Shown here: piece by piece, positions 37,408 to 47,606 of the stretch
Layout: every line of letters starts with the position of its first letter
Position numbering within the stretch: the stretch's first letter is position 1
Assembly: GCA_017623605.1 (NCBI GenBank)
Contig: JAGAOR010000015.1
Location: 1-64,000, forward strand
DNA from: Clostridia bacterium
GTDB lineage: Bacteria; Bacillota; Clostridia; Christensenellales; Borkfalkiaceae
Direction of reading: 5' to 3'
DNA length: 64,000 nt
Position numbers and translations under genes: made by a program
The notes under the pieces: model-generated
Databases searched by the model: none
Told to the model about the DNA's origin: nothing
Seen by the model: only the letters and a program-made list of their open reading frames with translations

Positions 37408-38622
37408 ATGAAGATAAATAAGCAAAATATAAAAATATTATTTGCAACAATACTATTATATTGTTTTTTGTTATTTTCAAGTGGCTTTTATTTTCAGTCG
37501 TTTAACGGCACTTTTTCTATTTCTGCGATGTTATGCTGCTCTCTAATTTTGATAATAATGTATAAGCCGTATTACGAGAAAAAATTTGATTTAACGTTAT
37601 TTTTTGCAATTGGCACTTGTTTTATTATTGGCATAGAGGGATTACTTCTTAATGAGGCGATAAAGCAAATATTAATTGTTTTGTCGGGCATTGTGATAGC
37701 ACTTGGTTTGATCTATGCGTTGGATTATAAGGATTTTAAGAAGTTATACATTAATTTAATGGTAATAATTGCAGTAGGTTCTTTGTTTTTTTTGGGAATG
37801 TCTTATCTTGCTCCGCAGTTTGTAAAATTGTTTCCTAAATTAACAAACGGGGAAGGCTCTACAAATTATTTTTGTGTTTTATCTATGGTTAATTTCCAGA
37901 ATATGCGAAATTATGGGATTTTTTGGGAGCCTGGAGCTTTTCAAGTTTTTTTATCTTTAGCAATGTTGTTTGAAATTTTTTCAGACGAAAAATGTAGAAT
38001 TTGGGTGTTAGTGCTCTTTGCAATTGTAATGGTTACCACGTATTCTTCGATTGCAGTGCTGTCGTTGTTTTTACTTGGATGTTTGTGGATTTTTAATTCA
38101 AAATTCACTTTGGGATTAAAAATTGTCAGCATCATTGCTGTGGTTGCAGGTATTCTGTTAGGAATTATTTGGTTGTCCGATATTTCTCCTGATTTCAAAT
38201 ATGCTTTTGATAAAATTAAAGATTTTTTCAATCCAAATAGCACGAATGGATCGGTTACTGTACGGCAAGATTCGATTTTCGAGCTTTTAAAATTATTTTT
38301 TAATTCTCCATTAATGGGGGTGGGATTTAGTGGGATTGAGATGAAAGCCGCGGAACTTGGTTATGACGTGGCGGCGACTACAGTAATTTATTGGTTTGGA
38401 AGGTATGGTATTTTCGTTGGTGCTATTTTAACAATAGGGTTATATAAATTTACAAAGCTCCTTACAAAAAATCATTGGTTGCGAATTTTTATTTTTGGAA
38501 CAATTATTTGTTTCACTATGACTGAACACTTCGCATTTAGTGCATCTTTCTTAATTTTTCCTTTTTACGGTTATAAATATTCTTTTAATAATTCTTTGAA
38601 CATAAAAAAACTACTTGGGTGA
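37408..38622 (+). CDS. Wzy-like polysaccharide polymerase
   Basis: A 404-aa polytopic membrane protein with about 10-11 hydrophobic segments and a large external loop in the middle that carries NYGIFWEPGAFQVFLSL, a motif seen in many O-antigen/capsule polymerases. SVTVRQDSIFELLK...SPLMGVGF in the later loop also fits. Such enzymes join repeat units on the outer face. It is one of the most AT-rich genes in the window, typical of strain-specific wzy. AAGGAGG precedes it. Confidence 0.75.
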   Translation: MKINKQNIKILFATILLYCFLLFSSGFYFQSFNGTFSISAMLCCSLILIIMYKPYYEKKFDLTLFFAIGTCFIIGIEGLLLNEAIKQILIVLSGIVIALGLIYALDYKDFKKLYINLMVIIAVGSLFFLGMSYLAPQFVKLFPKLTNGEGSTNYFCVLSMVNFQNMRNYGIFWEPGAFQVFLSLAMLFEIFSDEKCRIWVLVLFAIVMVTTYSSIAVLSLFLLGCLWIFNSKFTLGLKIVSIIAVVAGILLGIIWLSDISPDFKYAFDKIKDFFNPNSTNGSVTVRQDSIFELLKLFFNSPLMGVGFSGIEMKAAELGYDVAATTVIYWFGRYGIFVGAILTIGLYKFTKLLTKNHWLRIFIFGTIICFTMTEHFAFSASFLIFPFYGYKYSFNNSLNIKKLLG

Positions 38623-39776
38623 TTATGAGAAATATTATTTTCGTGTCGGAGATTTGCGCGTCCAAAGATAAAACAAATTCCACGCATATTTTAACAAGCG
38701 GTTTAATTGAGGGACTAGCGCAAACGGGCCACAATTTAATATTCATTGCGATTTGTGAAACAAGCGAAGAACCTTATTTGGAAGAAAAATACGGTCAGCT
38801 TGTCGATAAATTGATTTTTGCAAGGCGTTATTGTTCTACTACGGCAGGAAAATATAAGCGCCTATTGCAACTATATCGATATATGCTATTCGGGCTTCCT
38901 ATAAAAAAGCAGATTTATCCGCAATTAGCCGAATATATTAACGAAGAAACGATTTTGATTTCTCACTCTCCTTCCGTAGAATCTGTGTTCTTTTGCAAAA
39001 AAATAAAAAATAAATATCCCGCAATTAGATATATTCAATATTGGAGCGATCCCCTTGCGCTTTCGGGGATTTTGCCTGAACAAGTAGGAATTAAAAGATT
39101 GCCTTTTAAGTGGTTGGAAAACTTTTGCTACTCAAAAGCCACGGAAGTGGTTTACGGAACAAAAACGCTAATGGATTTTCAAGCGACGCTTTTTCAAAAA
39201 CATCAAAATAAAATGCGTTATGTTGATTGGGGATATATTCCAAAAGGCGAAAAGCCAAACAAGAAAGCAACGGAACAAAAATTGAATGTTGTATATAGCG
39301 GAAATTATTATTCTTCTATTAGAAATATACTTCCATTATATAACGCTATGGATAAGTTAGACTACGATATTTGTTTGAATGTTTATGGATTAAGTGATCT
39401 AACCTTGAAAAACACCAAGAATGTTTATATTCACGAACGTATTTCGGCGGAAAAAATCCAAGAAATCGAATGGAATGCAGATATATTAGTGGCTCTAATG
39501 AATACGAATTGCATTCAAATCCCAGGAAAAACGTTTTACAATATCGATATAAATCAACATATTTTAGTGATATTAGATGGAAAATATAAAGAGCAGTTGC
39601 GTGAATACTTGGAAACTTTTCATCGGTTTGCTTTTTGCGAGAATAATGAAGAAAGTATTAAACAAGCTATTCTTGCTCTATCTAAAACGGATTATAGCAT
39701 CGATTGGGACAGTATAGAAAAATTGTCGCCAAAAAATATTGCTTTGGAGCTTATCAGTGAGAATTTTGTCAATTAA
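38619..39776 (+). CDS. Putative glycosyltransferase
   Basis: A 385-aa protein, or 383 from ATG 38625; GTG 38619 overlaps the wzy stop. Features of a GT-B fold are YIQYWSDPLALSG in the acceptor domain and LNVVYSGNYYSSIRNILPLYNAM at the start of the donor domain, then VLVALMNTN-type late strand (ILVALMNTNC). I cannot assign the sugar. No clear ribosome site, so translation is probably coupled to the gene before. Confidence 0.65.
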   Translation: MIMRNIIFVSEICASKDKTNSTHILTSGLIEGLAQTGHNLIFIAICETSEEPYLEEKYGQLVDKLIFARRYCSTTAGKYKRLLQLYRYMLFGLPIKKQIYPQLAEYINEETILISHSPSVESVFFCKKIKNKYPAIRYIQYWSDPLALSGILPEQVGIKRLPFKWLENFCYSKATEVVYGTKTLMDFQATLFQKHQNKMRYVDWGYIPKGEKPNKKATEQKLNVVYSGNYYSSIRNILPLYNAMDKLDYDICLNVYGLSDLTLKNTKNVYIHERISAEKIQEIEWNADILVALMNTNCIQIPGKTFYNIDINQHILVILDGKYKEQLREYLETFHRFAFCENNEESIKQAILALSKTDYSIDWDSIEKLSPKNIALELISENFVN

Positions 39777-40950
39777 TAGTGGAAACCTTGGAAGTACGGG
39801 TAATATTATGATACAAATTGCCCAAAAAGCTAAAAACACAGGTAATGAAACATTAATAGCCGTTCCGAAAAGCCGTGATAATTCTCGAAAGGAAGTAAAA
39901 AATCAAATTTTTATCGGAAACAGAGTTTCGCGGAATTTGCATAGAAAGCTTGCTCAATTTATCGGTCGGCATGGTTGTTTTTCCTTTTTTTCAACTCTTA
40001 ATTTTTTAAGGAAGATAAAAAGATGGAAGCCTGATATGATACATTTGCATAATTTGCACGGATGGTATATCAATTTTCCGCTTTTATTCAAATATATCAA
40101 AAAGAATAATATCCGCGTGATCTGGACCTTGCACGATTGCTGGACTTTTACGGGACATTGTCCACACTTTGATATGATTGGATGTGAGAAGTGGAAAACG
40201 GGATGTTATCAATGCCCTCAAATAGGGGAATATCCCGCGTCCTATGCAGACATCTCCAAATGGATGTATAAACATAAGAAGCAGTGGTTTACGGGCGTCG
40301 AAGATATGACGCTTGTAACCCCCTCTGAATGGCTTGCTAATTTAACACGACAATCGTTTTTAAAAGATTATCCCGTGAAAGTTATTAATAACGGTATCGA
40401 TTTGAGTATTTTCAAACCAACGGAAAGCGATTTTAGAAAAAAATACGATTTGGAAGATAAATTTATTTTGCTCGGTGTGGCGTTTGGTTGGGGGAAACGA
40501 AAGGGATTGGACGTGTTTATCGAGCTTTCCAAGCGGTTGGACGAGCGTTATCAAATCGTTTTGGTCGGTACGGACGAAAACGTTGATAAACAGTTGCCGA
40601 AGAATATTATTTCTATATACAGAACACAAAATCAAACGGAGCTTGCGGAAATTTATACGGCGGCAGATTTATTTGTCAATCCAACGCGAGAAGAAAATTT
40701 TCCCACAGTGAATATCGAGTCGCTTGCTTGCGGTACGCCGATCGTAACGTTTAGAACGGGTGGAAGTCCTGAAATCATAGACGAAAGTTGTGGCGTGGTT
40801 GTGGAGAAAGACGATATAGACGGTATGCAAAAGGAAATCGAAAGGATTTATGAGAAGCGTCCGTTTGGTCAAGAAGATTGCGTGAAGCGTGCACAAAATT
40901 TTGATATGAACGATAAATTTGCGGAATACGTAGAGTTGTATGAGAGATGA
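39757..40950 (+). CDS. Glycosyltransferase family 4
   Basis: A 397-aa GT-B transferase. The N-terminal RILSINSGNLGSTGNIMIQIA, the middle VIWTLHDCWTFTGHC and the donor-domain VNPTREENFPTVNIESLACGTPIVTF, with the EX7E pair, are those of the capsular GT4 enzymes. I prefer GTG 39757, because GGAG lies 9 bases upstream and the family begins at this point; a TTG at 39739 would add six residues. The gene begins inside the previous one. Confidence 0.85.
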   Translation: MRILSINSGNLGSTGNIMIQIAQKAKNTGNETLIAVPKSRDNSRKEVKNQIFIGNRVSRNLHRKLAQFIGRHGCFSFFSTLNFLRKIKRWKPDMIHLHNLHGWYINFPLLFKYIKKNNIRVIWTLHDCWTFTGHCPHFDMIGCEKWKTGCYQCPQIGEYPASYADISKWMYKHKKQWFTGVEDMTLVTPSEWLANLTRQSFLKDYPVKVINNGIDLSIFKPTESDFRKKYDLEDKFILLGVAFGWGKRKGLDVFIELSKRLDERYQIVLVGTDENVDKQLPKNIISIYRTQNQTELAEIYTAADLFVNPTREENFPTVNIESLACGTPIVTFRTGGSPEIIDESCGVVVEKDDIDGMQKEIERIYEKRPFGQEDCVKRAQNFDMNDKFAEYVELYER

Positions 40951-40966
40951 TAAAGGTGAGAATTTT

Positions 40967-41935
40967 ATGGATTTGATTTCTATAATTATACCGGTTTTTA
41001 ATGTGCAAGCTTATTTGCCGAAATGCCTCGATAGTGTGTTAAGTCAATCTTATAAAAACTTGGAAATAATACTTGTTGATGATGGTTCGACAGATGAAAG
41101 CGGTAAAATTTGTGATGAGTACGCTACGCGAGATATACGGATTAAAGTAATACACAAACAAAATTCTGGAGTGTCGGCGGCTCGAAACGATGCTTTAAAA
41201 ATAGCATCGGGAGAATATATTGGCTTTGTGGATTCAGATGATTATATAGAAGATATAATGTTTGAAAAACTTTATACGAATTTGTTGCATTCGAATGCGG
41301 ACGTTTCTATTTGTGGCTTTCTGTTTACTGACGAAAATGGTAACAATAAACCCTCTTATGACAGGGAACACGTTGTTCTAGTGCAAGAAAAACAAGACGC
41401 TCTTCGAAATATGCTATTGGGAAATTATTACGCGGGGCATTTGTGGAATAAACTATTTAGAAAATCATTATTGCTTGGTAAAACATTGGATGAAACAGTA
41501 AAGGTTTATGAGGATATGCTTTTTTGTGTTGACGTATTCATGAACATAAAGAATGTGGTGTTTGATTCTAGTCCGATGTATCATTATGTTATGAGAAATG
41601 ATAGTGCGTTTAATTCTAGCATAAGTGAGGCACATTACACGGCTTTTGACGCTTGTAAAAAGATGTCGAAAATTTTAGGAGCGCAGGGTATCGATCTCAA
41701 TGATTATATTTCCGCCAATGCAATTTGGTATGGTATTTCAATGCTTGCTAAAGTATATCGAAATTCACAAGCAGAGGCTGGCATGAATGTCAAAAAAATA
41801 CATACCCAAATCAGAAATTTTTTTTCATTAAAAGCCTTAAAAATAATGAATTCCTTTAAGAAAAAAATTTTTACTGTTTTATGTTTTATTAGTCCTAAAT
41901 TTGTTAAATTATGGTATCGAGTAAAAAATCATTGA
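40967..41935 (+). CDS. Glycosyltransferase family 2
   Basis: A 322-aa GT-A transferase with SIIIPVFNVQAYLPKCLDSVL at the N terminus, VDDGSTDES, and the metal-binding DxD as VDSDDYI near residue 92. The C-terminal part has HLWNKLFRKSL and a late EDMLFCVDVF, common in capsule GT2 enzymes. ATG 40967 has AAGGTGAG upstream; the 5' end overlaps the preceding gene's end in another frame if a longer start is used. Confidence 0.88.
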   Translation: MDLISIIIPVFNVQAYLPKCLDSVLSQSYKNLEIILVDDGSTDESGKICDEYATRDIRIKVIHKQNSGVSAARNDALKIASGEYIGFVDSDDYIEDIMFEKLYTNLLHSNADVSICGFLFTDENGNNKPSYDREHVVLVQEKQDALRNMLLGNYYAGHLWNKLFRKSLLLGKTLDETVKVYEDMLFCVDVFMNIKNVVFDSSPMYHYVMRNDSAFNSSISEAHYTAFDACKKMSKILGAQGIDLNDYISANAIWYGISMLAKVYRNSQAEAGMNVKKIHTQIRNFFSLKALKIMNSFKKKIFTVLCFISPKFVKLWYRVKNH

Positions 41936-41954
41936 TATTGGGAGAATTGTTTAT

Positions 41955-42932
41955 ATGAATGAATTAGTTAGTGTAATTATACCAGTATATAATGGGGAAA
42001 AATTTGTCGCTCGATGTATTGACTCTATTTTGGCGCAAACATATAAAAACAATGAAATTATTATCGTTGACGATGGCTCTGTAGATAATACACTTTCTAT
42101 TTTACAAGAGTATGAAAAATTATATTCCTTTGTTCGTGTTGTTCATACAGAAAATAAAGGAGTTTCGCACGCAAGAAACATAGGTTTGGATATAGCCAAG
42201 GGGGAATATATATCATTCGTAGATGCGGATGATGAATTATGCACGGATGCTTTAGAACGACTTTATCAACTTCTCAATGATTATGGAGCGGATATTTCCT
42301 GTGGGTTTGGGGTTGATATAAGTGCAGCAGGTGAACGGACCGACCATAAGGATACGAATCAACTTCTTTTATGGGAGGGAGATGAAATATTGCGTCAGAT
42401 ATTTGATGAGCACTTTGTTTCATATGGAGCTATTCCAAAATTATATAAAAGAGAACTGTTAAAAGATATTCGATTTGAAGAGGGGCGCAAGATAAACGAG
42501 GATGTGTTTTTTGTTTTTCAATGTTTTATGAAGTGTCATCGTGTTATATATCAAGATTATACCGTTTACTTATGTCACATAACTCCGAATTCAGCATCTC
42601 GATCGATATTTTCGGAAAAATATTTTGATATTTTATATTTTGCAGATAAAAAAATTAAAATTATTAATGAGTTATATCCACAATTTCGGGATCAAATACC
42701 AGCGATAAAAATGCGCGCAAATATTAATTTACTAATTCTTTTGAGAACGACTTACAATAAGAAATATCGAGCTCAAGAAAAAGAGTGTTTGCGGACTATA
42801 CGGAAATTGATAAATTCTTATACCCCTGCTAATTTATTGCAGAAACGTATTATTTTTATTGTAAAATATCGCTTGTTTTGGTTATATAAATTATATTTGC
42901 ATTTGCGTTTGAAATTCAAAAAATCTCGTTAA
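41955..42932 (+). CDS. Glycosyltransferase family 2
   Basis: A 325-aa paralogue-like GT2 enzyme. SVIIPVYNGEKFVARCIDSIL, IVDDGSVDNTL and the DxD motif VDADDEL are clear, followed by GAIPKLYKRELL and EDVFFVFQCF. It shares its layout with the previous gene and is AT-rich. Together they probably add two of the sugars of the repeat unit. GGGAG lies upstream of the ATG. Confidence 0.88.
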   Translation: MNELVSVIIPVYNGEKFVARCIDSILAQTYKNNEIIIVDDGSVDNTLSILQEYEKLYSFVRVVHTENKGVSHARNIGLDIAKGEYISFVDADDELCTDALERLYQLLNDYGADISCGFGVDISAAGERTDHKDTNQLLLWEGDEILRQIFDEHFVSYGAIPKLYKRELLKDIRFEEGRKINEDVFFVFQCFMKCHRVIYQDYTVYLCHITPNSASRSIFSEKYFDILYFADKKIKIINELYPQFRDQIPAIKMRANINLLILLRTTYNKKYRAQEKECLRTIRKLINSYTPANLLQKRIIFIVKYRLFWLYKLYLHLRLKFKKSR

Positions 42933-42951
42933 TTTGTACGGAGAGAAGGTT

Positions 42952-44268
42952 ATGATAAAAAATCGAATGTTAAAAAATGCATATTGGATCATTGCATGTA
43001 AAATTTTGCAGTCAATATTAAATTTATTTGTTGGGGTAATTTCGGCGCGGTATCTTGGCCCTGCAAATTATGGGATAATCGCTTATGCGTCATCTATTAT
43101 TGCATTTGCTTTGCCCTTAATGCAATTAGGCTTGCAATCTATTTTAGTACAAGAAATCACTCATGATAACGAAAATGAAGGAAAAATTATGGGTTCAGCG
43201 CTTACGTTGAGCATTTTTTCTAGCCTTTTATGTATGATTGGTGTTATTGGATTTACTTTTTTTGCCAATCGAGAAGATTCAACGACGGTGATCGTGTGTG
43301 CAATATATAGCATATCAATATTTTTTCAAGCGGCTGAAATGATTATTTATTGGTTTCAAGCAAAGCTACTATCAAAATATTCTAGTATTATAATATTATT
43401 AGCGTATGTGGCGGTAATGTCATATAAAATATATTTATTAGCTACGGGGAAAAACCTATATTGGTTTGCTTTTACACCAGTAATTAATGGCTTCTTAGTC
43501 GCTCTTGGATTGGTCGTTGTTTATTTAAAAAAAGGGGCGCAAAAACTGTCGTTTTCGTTATCATATGCTAAAAAACTTTTTTCAAAAAGCAAGTTTTTTA
43601 TTATATCTTCAATGATGATCACTATTTTTCAAAATACGGATAAGCTAATGATACAAAGTATGTTAGGCGAAGCCTATGTAGGATACTATACTGCCGCCTT
43701 GACAGTGGCGGGAGTTGTTGGTTTTGTATATTCGGCGATTATAGATTCGGCTAATCCTGTTATCATTGAAGCAAAGAAAATAGAACAAGCAAAATTTGAA
43801 AAAAATATTTCAAGTTTGTATTCAGTAATTTTCTATTTGGCGATAATACAAGGGTTAGTTATAACACTATTAGCGGAACCAATAATACAAATTCTATACG
43901 GTGCAGCATATGCACCCGCTATTAGTGCATTACGAGTTGGTGTATGGCAAATATCTTTTTCGTGTTTCGGAACTGTTCGGAATATTTGGATGTGGGCAGA
44001 GAAAAAATATAAGTATATTTGGATAATAGACGTTTCAGGGGCAATATTAAATGTAATATTAAACTATTTTCTTATACCTATATGGGGAATTAGTGGCGCG
44101 GCATTTGCGTCTTTTGCAACACAATTTTTTGCAAATTTTTTATTAGGATTTATTATAAAGCCCATACAAAAAAACAACTTCCTGTTAATGAAAGGATGTA
44201 ATCCTATATATCTTATATCATTTGTTAAAACATATTTAAAAAAGAAAGAAAAGTTAAAGGAGGAATGA
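42952..44268 (+). CDS. Wzx-type repeat-unit flippase
   Basis: A 438-aa polytopic protein with about 12 hydrophobic segments of the polysaccharide transport (MATE-like) group. The start NAYWIIACKILQSILNLFVGVISARYLGPANYGIIAYA is a strong Wzx signature. It should flip lipid-linked repeat units to the outside for the polymerase. ATG 42952 has GGAGAGAAGG upstream; an earlier in-frame TTG at 42934 adds six residues. Confidence 0.9.
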   Translation: MIKNRMLKNAYWIIACKILQSILNLFVGVISARYLGPANYGIIAYASSIIAFALPLMQLGLQSILVQEITHDNENEGKIMGSALTLSIFSSLLCMIGVIGFTFFANREDSTTVIVCAIYSISIFFQAAEMIIYWFQAKLLSKYSSIIILLAYVAVMSYKIYLLATGKNLYWFAFTPVINGFLVALGLVVVYLKKGAQKLSFSLSYAKKLFSKSKFFIISSMMITIFQNTDKLMIQSMLGEAYVGYYTAALTVAGVVGFVYSAIIDSANPVIIEAKKIEQAKFEKNISSLYSVIFYLAIIQGLVITLLAEPIIQILYGAAYAPAISALRVGVWQISFSCFGTVRNIWMWAEKKYKYIWIIDVSGAILNVILNYFLIPIWGISGAAFASFATQFFANFLLGFIIKPIQKNNFLLMKGCNPIYLISFVKTYLKKKEKLKEE

Positions 44269-44274
44269 AATAAA

Positions 44275-45315
44275 ATGAGTTTATTTACAAACAAAACGTT
44301 ATTGATTACAGGAGGGACGGGGAGCTTTGGTAACGCCGTTTTAAACCGCTTCTTGAAAACGGATATAGGCGAGATTCGTATCTTTTCCCGCGACGAGAAA
44401 AAACAGGACGATATGCGCCACGATTTTCAGGCAAAAATGCCCGAAGTTGCCGAAAAAATCAAGTTTTATCTTGGCGATGTGCGTAACATAGATAGCGTGA
44501 AAAATGCTATGCACGGGGTAGATTATATCTTCCACGCGGCGGCACTTAAACAAGTGCCTTCTTGCGAATTTTTTCCGATTGAGGCAGTAAAAACCAACGT
44601 TCTTGGTACGGAAAACGTGCTCACGGCGGCGATTGAGGCAGGTGTGAAAAATATCGTGTGCCTTTCTACCGATAAAGCCGCGTATCCCGTGAATGCAATG
44701 GGCACGAGCAAAGCTATGATGGAAAAGGTGATCGTTGCAAAATCGCGTACGGTTGATCCTGCAAAAACGAAAATTTGTTGTACGCGCTATGGTAACGTTA
44801 TGTGTAGCCGCGGTAGCGTTATCCCCCTTTGGATCGATCAGATCCGCGCGGGACAACCTATCACGTTGACCGATCCTTCTATGACTCGTTTCATTATGTC
44901 CTTGGATGAGGCGGTTGATCTCGTATTGTTTGCTTTTGAACACGGGGTGAGCGGGGATATTCTCGTGCAAAAAGCGCCTGCTTGTACCATTCAAACGCAA
45001 GCCGAGGCAGTTTGCGAATTGTTTGGCGGTGATAAAAAGAATATTAAAGTGATCGGGATTCGTCACGGTGAAAAAATGTATGAAACCTTGCTTACGAACG
45101 AAGAATGCGCAAATGCGATCGATATGGGACAATTTTATCGCGTCCCGAGCGACAAACGCGGTTTGAATTATGATAAATATTTCAAAAAAGGCGACGTGGA
45201 GCGGAATCCGTTGACCGAGTTTAATTCCAATAACACCAAACTTTTGACGGTAGAGGAAACGAAAGCCAAGATTGCGGCGTTGCAATATATTAAAGACGAG
45301 CTGGCGAAAAAGTAA
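44275..45315 (+). CDS. UDP-GlcNAc 4,6-dehydratase/5-epimerase (FnlA/CapE/WbjB-like)
   Basis: The first enzyme of UDP-N-acetyl-L-fucosamine synthesis: dehydration and epimerisation of UDP-GlcNAc. The 346-aa soluble SDR protein has LLITGGTGSFGNAVL at residues 8-22 and the catalytic region STDKAAYPVNAMGTSKAMMEK. It shows no membrane segments, unlike the dehydratase at 30599. The two following sugar genes complete the three-step path, apart from the acyltransferase placed between them. Its composition returns to that of the chromosome core, and it has no CATG. Confidence 0.9.
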   Translation: MSLFTNKTLLITGGTGSFGNAVLNRFLKTDIGEIRIFSRDEKKQDDMRHDFQAKMPEVAEKIKFYLGDVRNIDSVKNAMHGVDYIFHAAALKQVPSCEFFPIEAVKTNVLGTENVLTAAIEAGVKNIVCLSTDKAAYPVNAMGTSKAMMEKVIVAKSRTVDPAKTKICCTRYGNVMCSRGSVIPLWIDQIRAGQPITLTDPSMTRFIMSLDEAVDLVLFAFEHGVSGDILVQKAPACTIQTQAEAVCELFGGDKKNIKVIGIRHGEKMYETLLTNEECANAIDMGQFYRVPSDKRGLNYDKYFKKGDVERNPLTEFNSNNTKLLTVEETKAKIAALQYIKDELAKK

Positions 45316-45324
45316 GGAGAAAAT

Positions 45325-46530
45325 ATGAAAATACTCGTTACGGGGGCAAAAGGCTTTGTAGGAAAGAATCTCGTGCAGAGTTTGAAAAATATTCAAGCGG
45401 GCAAGGATAAAACCCGTCCTGCACTTACGATCGACGCTATTTATGAATACGATCTTGATAGCACCATAGCGGAGTTAGATGCGTACTGCAAAGACGCGGA
45501 TTTCGTGTTCAATCTTGCAGGGGTAAATCGTCCGCAAAATCAAGAGGAATTTATGCAAGGCAATTTCGGCTTTGCAAACACTTTACTGGATACGTTGAAA
45601 AAGTATAACAATACTTGTCCCGTTATGTTGTCATCGTCCATTCAAGCGACTTTGATTGGGCGTTATGCCGACGGCGAATATGGAAAAAGTAAAAAGGCGG
45701 GAGAGGAATTGTTTTTCGATTACGCCGATCAACAAGGGGGGCAGGTATGCGTTTATCGTTTTCCTAATCTCTTTGGAAAGTGGTGTAGACCTAATTATAA
45801 TAGCGCGGTGGCGACGTTTTGCAATAATATTGCAAATGATTTGCCGATCACGGTCAATGATCCAAAGATCGAGTTAGAGCTTTTATATATTGACGATTTA
45901 GTTGACGAGATGCTCGATTTGTTGGAAGGGAAGGGACATCGTTGCGATTACGAGGGTTTGAATGCGGTGGCAAGCGATACGGGCAGATACTATTTCGTTC
46001 CAACCACCCATAAAGTAACGCTTGGTGAGATTGTGGAGCTGTTGAACAAATTCCGCGCACAGAGTGAAACGCTCGTCATTCCCGAAATTCCAAAAGGCAG
46101 TTTTGCAAAGAAATTGTATTCGACGTATCTTTCCTATCTTCCTAAAGAAAAAGCGGCGTTTGAATTGAAAATGAACGTAGATGCGCGCGGTAGTTTTACC
46201 GAGCTTTTGAAAACGGAAAAGTGTGGACAAGTATCTATCAATATATCCAAACCGAATATTACGAAAGGGCAACATTGGCACCATACGAAATGGGAATTTT
46301 TTATCGTGGTTTCGGGGCACGGGCTTATTCAGCAACGCAAAATTGGCACGGATGAAGTGTTGAATTTTGAGGTAAGTGGAGAGAAAATAGAGGCGGTACA
46401 TATGCTGCCCGGATATACGCATAATATCATCAATCTTTCGGATACGGAAAATTTAGTTACGGTGATGTGGGCGAACGAGCAATTTGATCCGAATAAGCCA
46501 GACACGTTTTTTGAGATAGTTGAGGAATGA
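45325..46530 (+). CDS. Bifunctional reductase/cupin epimerase (FnlB/CapF/WbjC-like)
   Basis: The second enzyme for UDP-L-FucNAc. The 401-aa protein has an N-terminal SDR domain (KILVTGAKGFVGKNLV) and, from about residue 285, a cupin domain (GQHWHHTKWEFFIVVSGHGLI) as in CapF. The sequence contains GGGGGCAGGT at 45737, in a reading frame different from the other coding copies of that 10-mer. Its stop overlaps the start region of the acyltransferase gene. Confidence 0.9.
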   Translation: MKILVTGAKGFVGKNLVQSLKNIQAGKDKTRPALTIDAIYEYDLDSTIAELDAYCKDADFVFNLAGVNRPQNQEEFMQGNFGFANTLLDTLKKYNNTCPVMLSSSIQATLIGRYADGEYGKSKKAGEELFFDYADQQGGQVCVYRFPNLFGKWCRPNYNSAVATFCNNIANDLPITVNDPKIELELLYIDDLVDEMLDLLEGKGHRCDYEGLNAVASDTGRYYFVPTTHKVTLGEIVELLNKFRAQSETLVIPEIPKGSFAKKLYSTYLSYLPKEKAAFELKMNVDARGSFTELLKTEKCGQVSINISKPNITKGQHWHHTKWEFFIVVSGHGLIQQRKIGTDEVLNFEVSGEKIEAVHMLPGYTHNIINLSDTENLVTVMWANEQFDPNKPDTFFEIVEE

Positions 46531-46532
46531 AA

Positions 46533-47579
46533 ATGGAAGCAAATGTAGATAATGGTAAAATAATACCTCCCCCCCCCCCCCGTAATTTTGATTACAGAAA
46601 GAATGGTTTAAATACTATAAAAATAATAGCGGCGATTCAAGTTTTGTATAATCATACCATAACACATTTGCAATTGGTTGTGCCTACATGGATTACTTCT
46701 GTTTTAGGTTTTTTTATGGGTGTTCCGATCTTTTTTATGTTAAGTGGATTTTTAATCTGGAATTCCGTGGGGAAATCCAAAGGGTTAAAGGAATATGCGT
46801 CAAAACGATTCGGACGAATTTTTCCAGAACTTTGGTTGGGAGTTGTAATTGAACTTATTTGTATTGTTTTGTTGATTGATGCTTCGATTGATTGGTTGTT
46901 GTTAGCTATTTTCGCTTTTACGCAAGGTACAGTGTTGCAATTTTGGACACCTAATTTTTTGAGGGCATATGGTTGCGGTACGCCGAATGGATCACTTTGG
47001 ACGATGGGCGTAACCATACAATTTTATATTGCAGTATGGTTTGTATATAAGTTATTACATAATAAGCGCGTATGGATTTGGGTTGTGGCAATTGCGACAT
47101 CCATTGCGATAAAATTATCAGATCCTTTATTAGAATTATATTTGCCTATATTAGTCTATAAATTGTGGGGGCAAACGATAATTAAATGGTTTTGGTTGTT
47201 TATTATTGGCGCATTTATTGGTGAATATCGTGAAAAGGTGTTACCTTTTTTAAAAAAAACTTGGTGGTTATTGTTAGCTATTTCTATTCTTTGTCAATAT
47301 TTGGGGTTCGATGTGGGGAAAGATAGTTATGGATTGTTGACTTATGCAACTCGCGTTCCTGGATTGATTGGTCTTGCATATTGCATGCCACATATCAATT
47401 TAAAAATAGATATATCTTATGGTATTTACATTTATCATATGATTATTGTAAATATAATGATTGAGTTGGGATTTGTTGGAAAAATATATTATTTATTCAT
47501 TGTATTGATAATTACTTTGCTTTTAGCTTTTGGCTCTTATTGTTTCGCGGAACATATAAAGAAAAAACGAAAAGATTAA
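46533..47579 (+). CDS. Acyltransferase-3 membrane protein with phase-variation-prone C-tract
   Basis: A 348-aa membrane O-acyltransferase of the acyltransferase-3 family, expected to acetylate the surface sugar. The N-terminal LNTIKIIAAIQVLYNHTITH and FFMLSGFLIWNS are the family marks; about 10 membrane helices follow. ATG 46533 is preferred because GAGGA is 6 bases upstream (ATG 46527 touches it). Codons 13-16 lie in a run of 13 C (46569-46581). Gain or loss of one C would shift the frame early, so expression may switch on and off. In this copy the frame is open. Confidence 0.85.
   Translation: MEANVDNGKIIPPPPPRNFDYRKNGLNTIKIIAAIQVLYNHTITHLQLVVPTWITSVLGFFMGVPIFFMLSGFLIWNSVGKSKGLKEYASKRFGRIFPELWLGVVIELICIVLLIDASIDWLLLAIFAFTQGTVLQFWTPNFLRAYGCGTPNGSLWTMGVTIQFYIAVWFVYKLLHNKRVWIWVVAIATSIAIKLSDPLLELYLPILVYKLWGQTIIKWFWLFIIGAFIGEYREKVLPFLKKTWWLLLAISILCQYLGFDVGKDSYGLLTYATRVPGLIGLAYCMPHINLKIDISYGIYIYHMIIVNIMIELGFVGKIYYLFIVLIITLLLAFGSYCFAEHIKKKRKD
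46569..46581 (+). repeat. Homopolymer tract of 13 C inside the acyltransferase gene
   Basis: Thirteen C bases in a row, preceded by CCT and encoding prolines just after the start codon. No comparable tract was seen elsewhere in the window. Such tracts mutate by slippage and act as on/off switches in surface-modification genes. Confidence 0.85.
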
Positions 47580-47606
47580 ATAAACAGGAGAATTCTATAA
47601 ATAATT

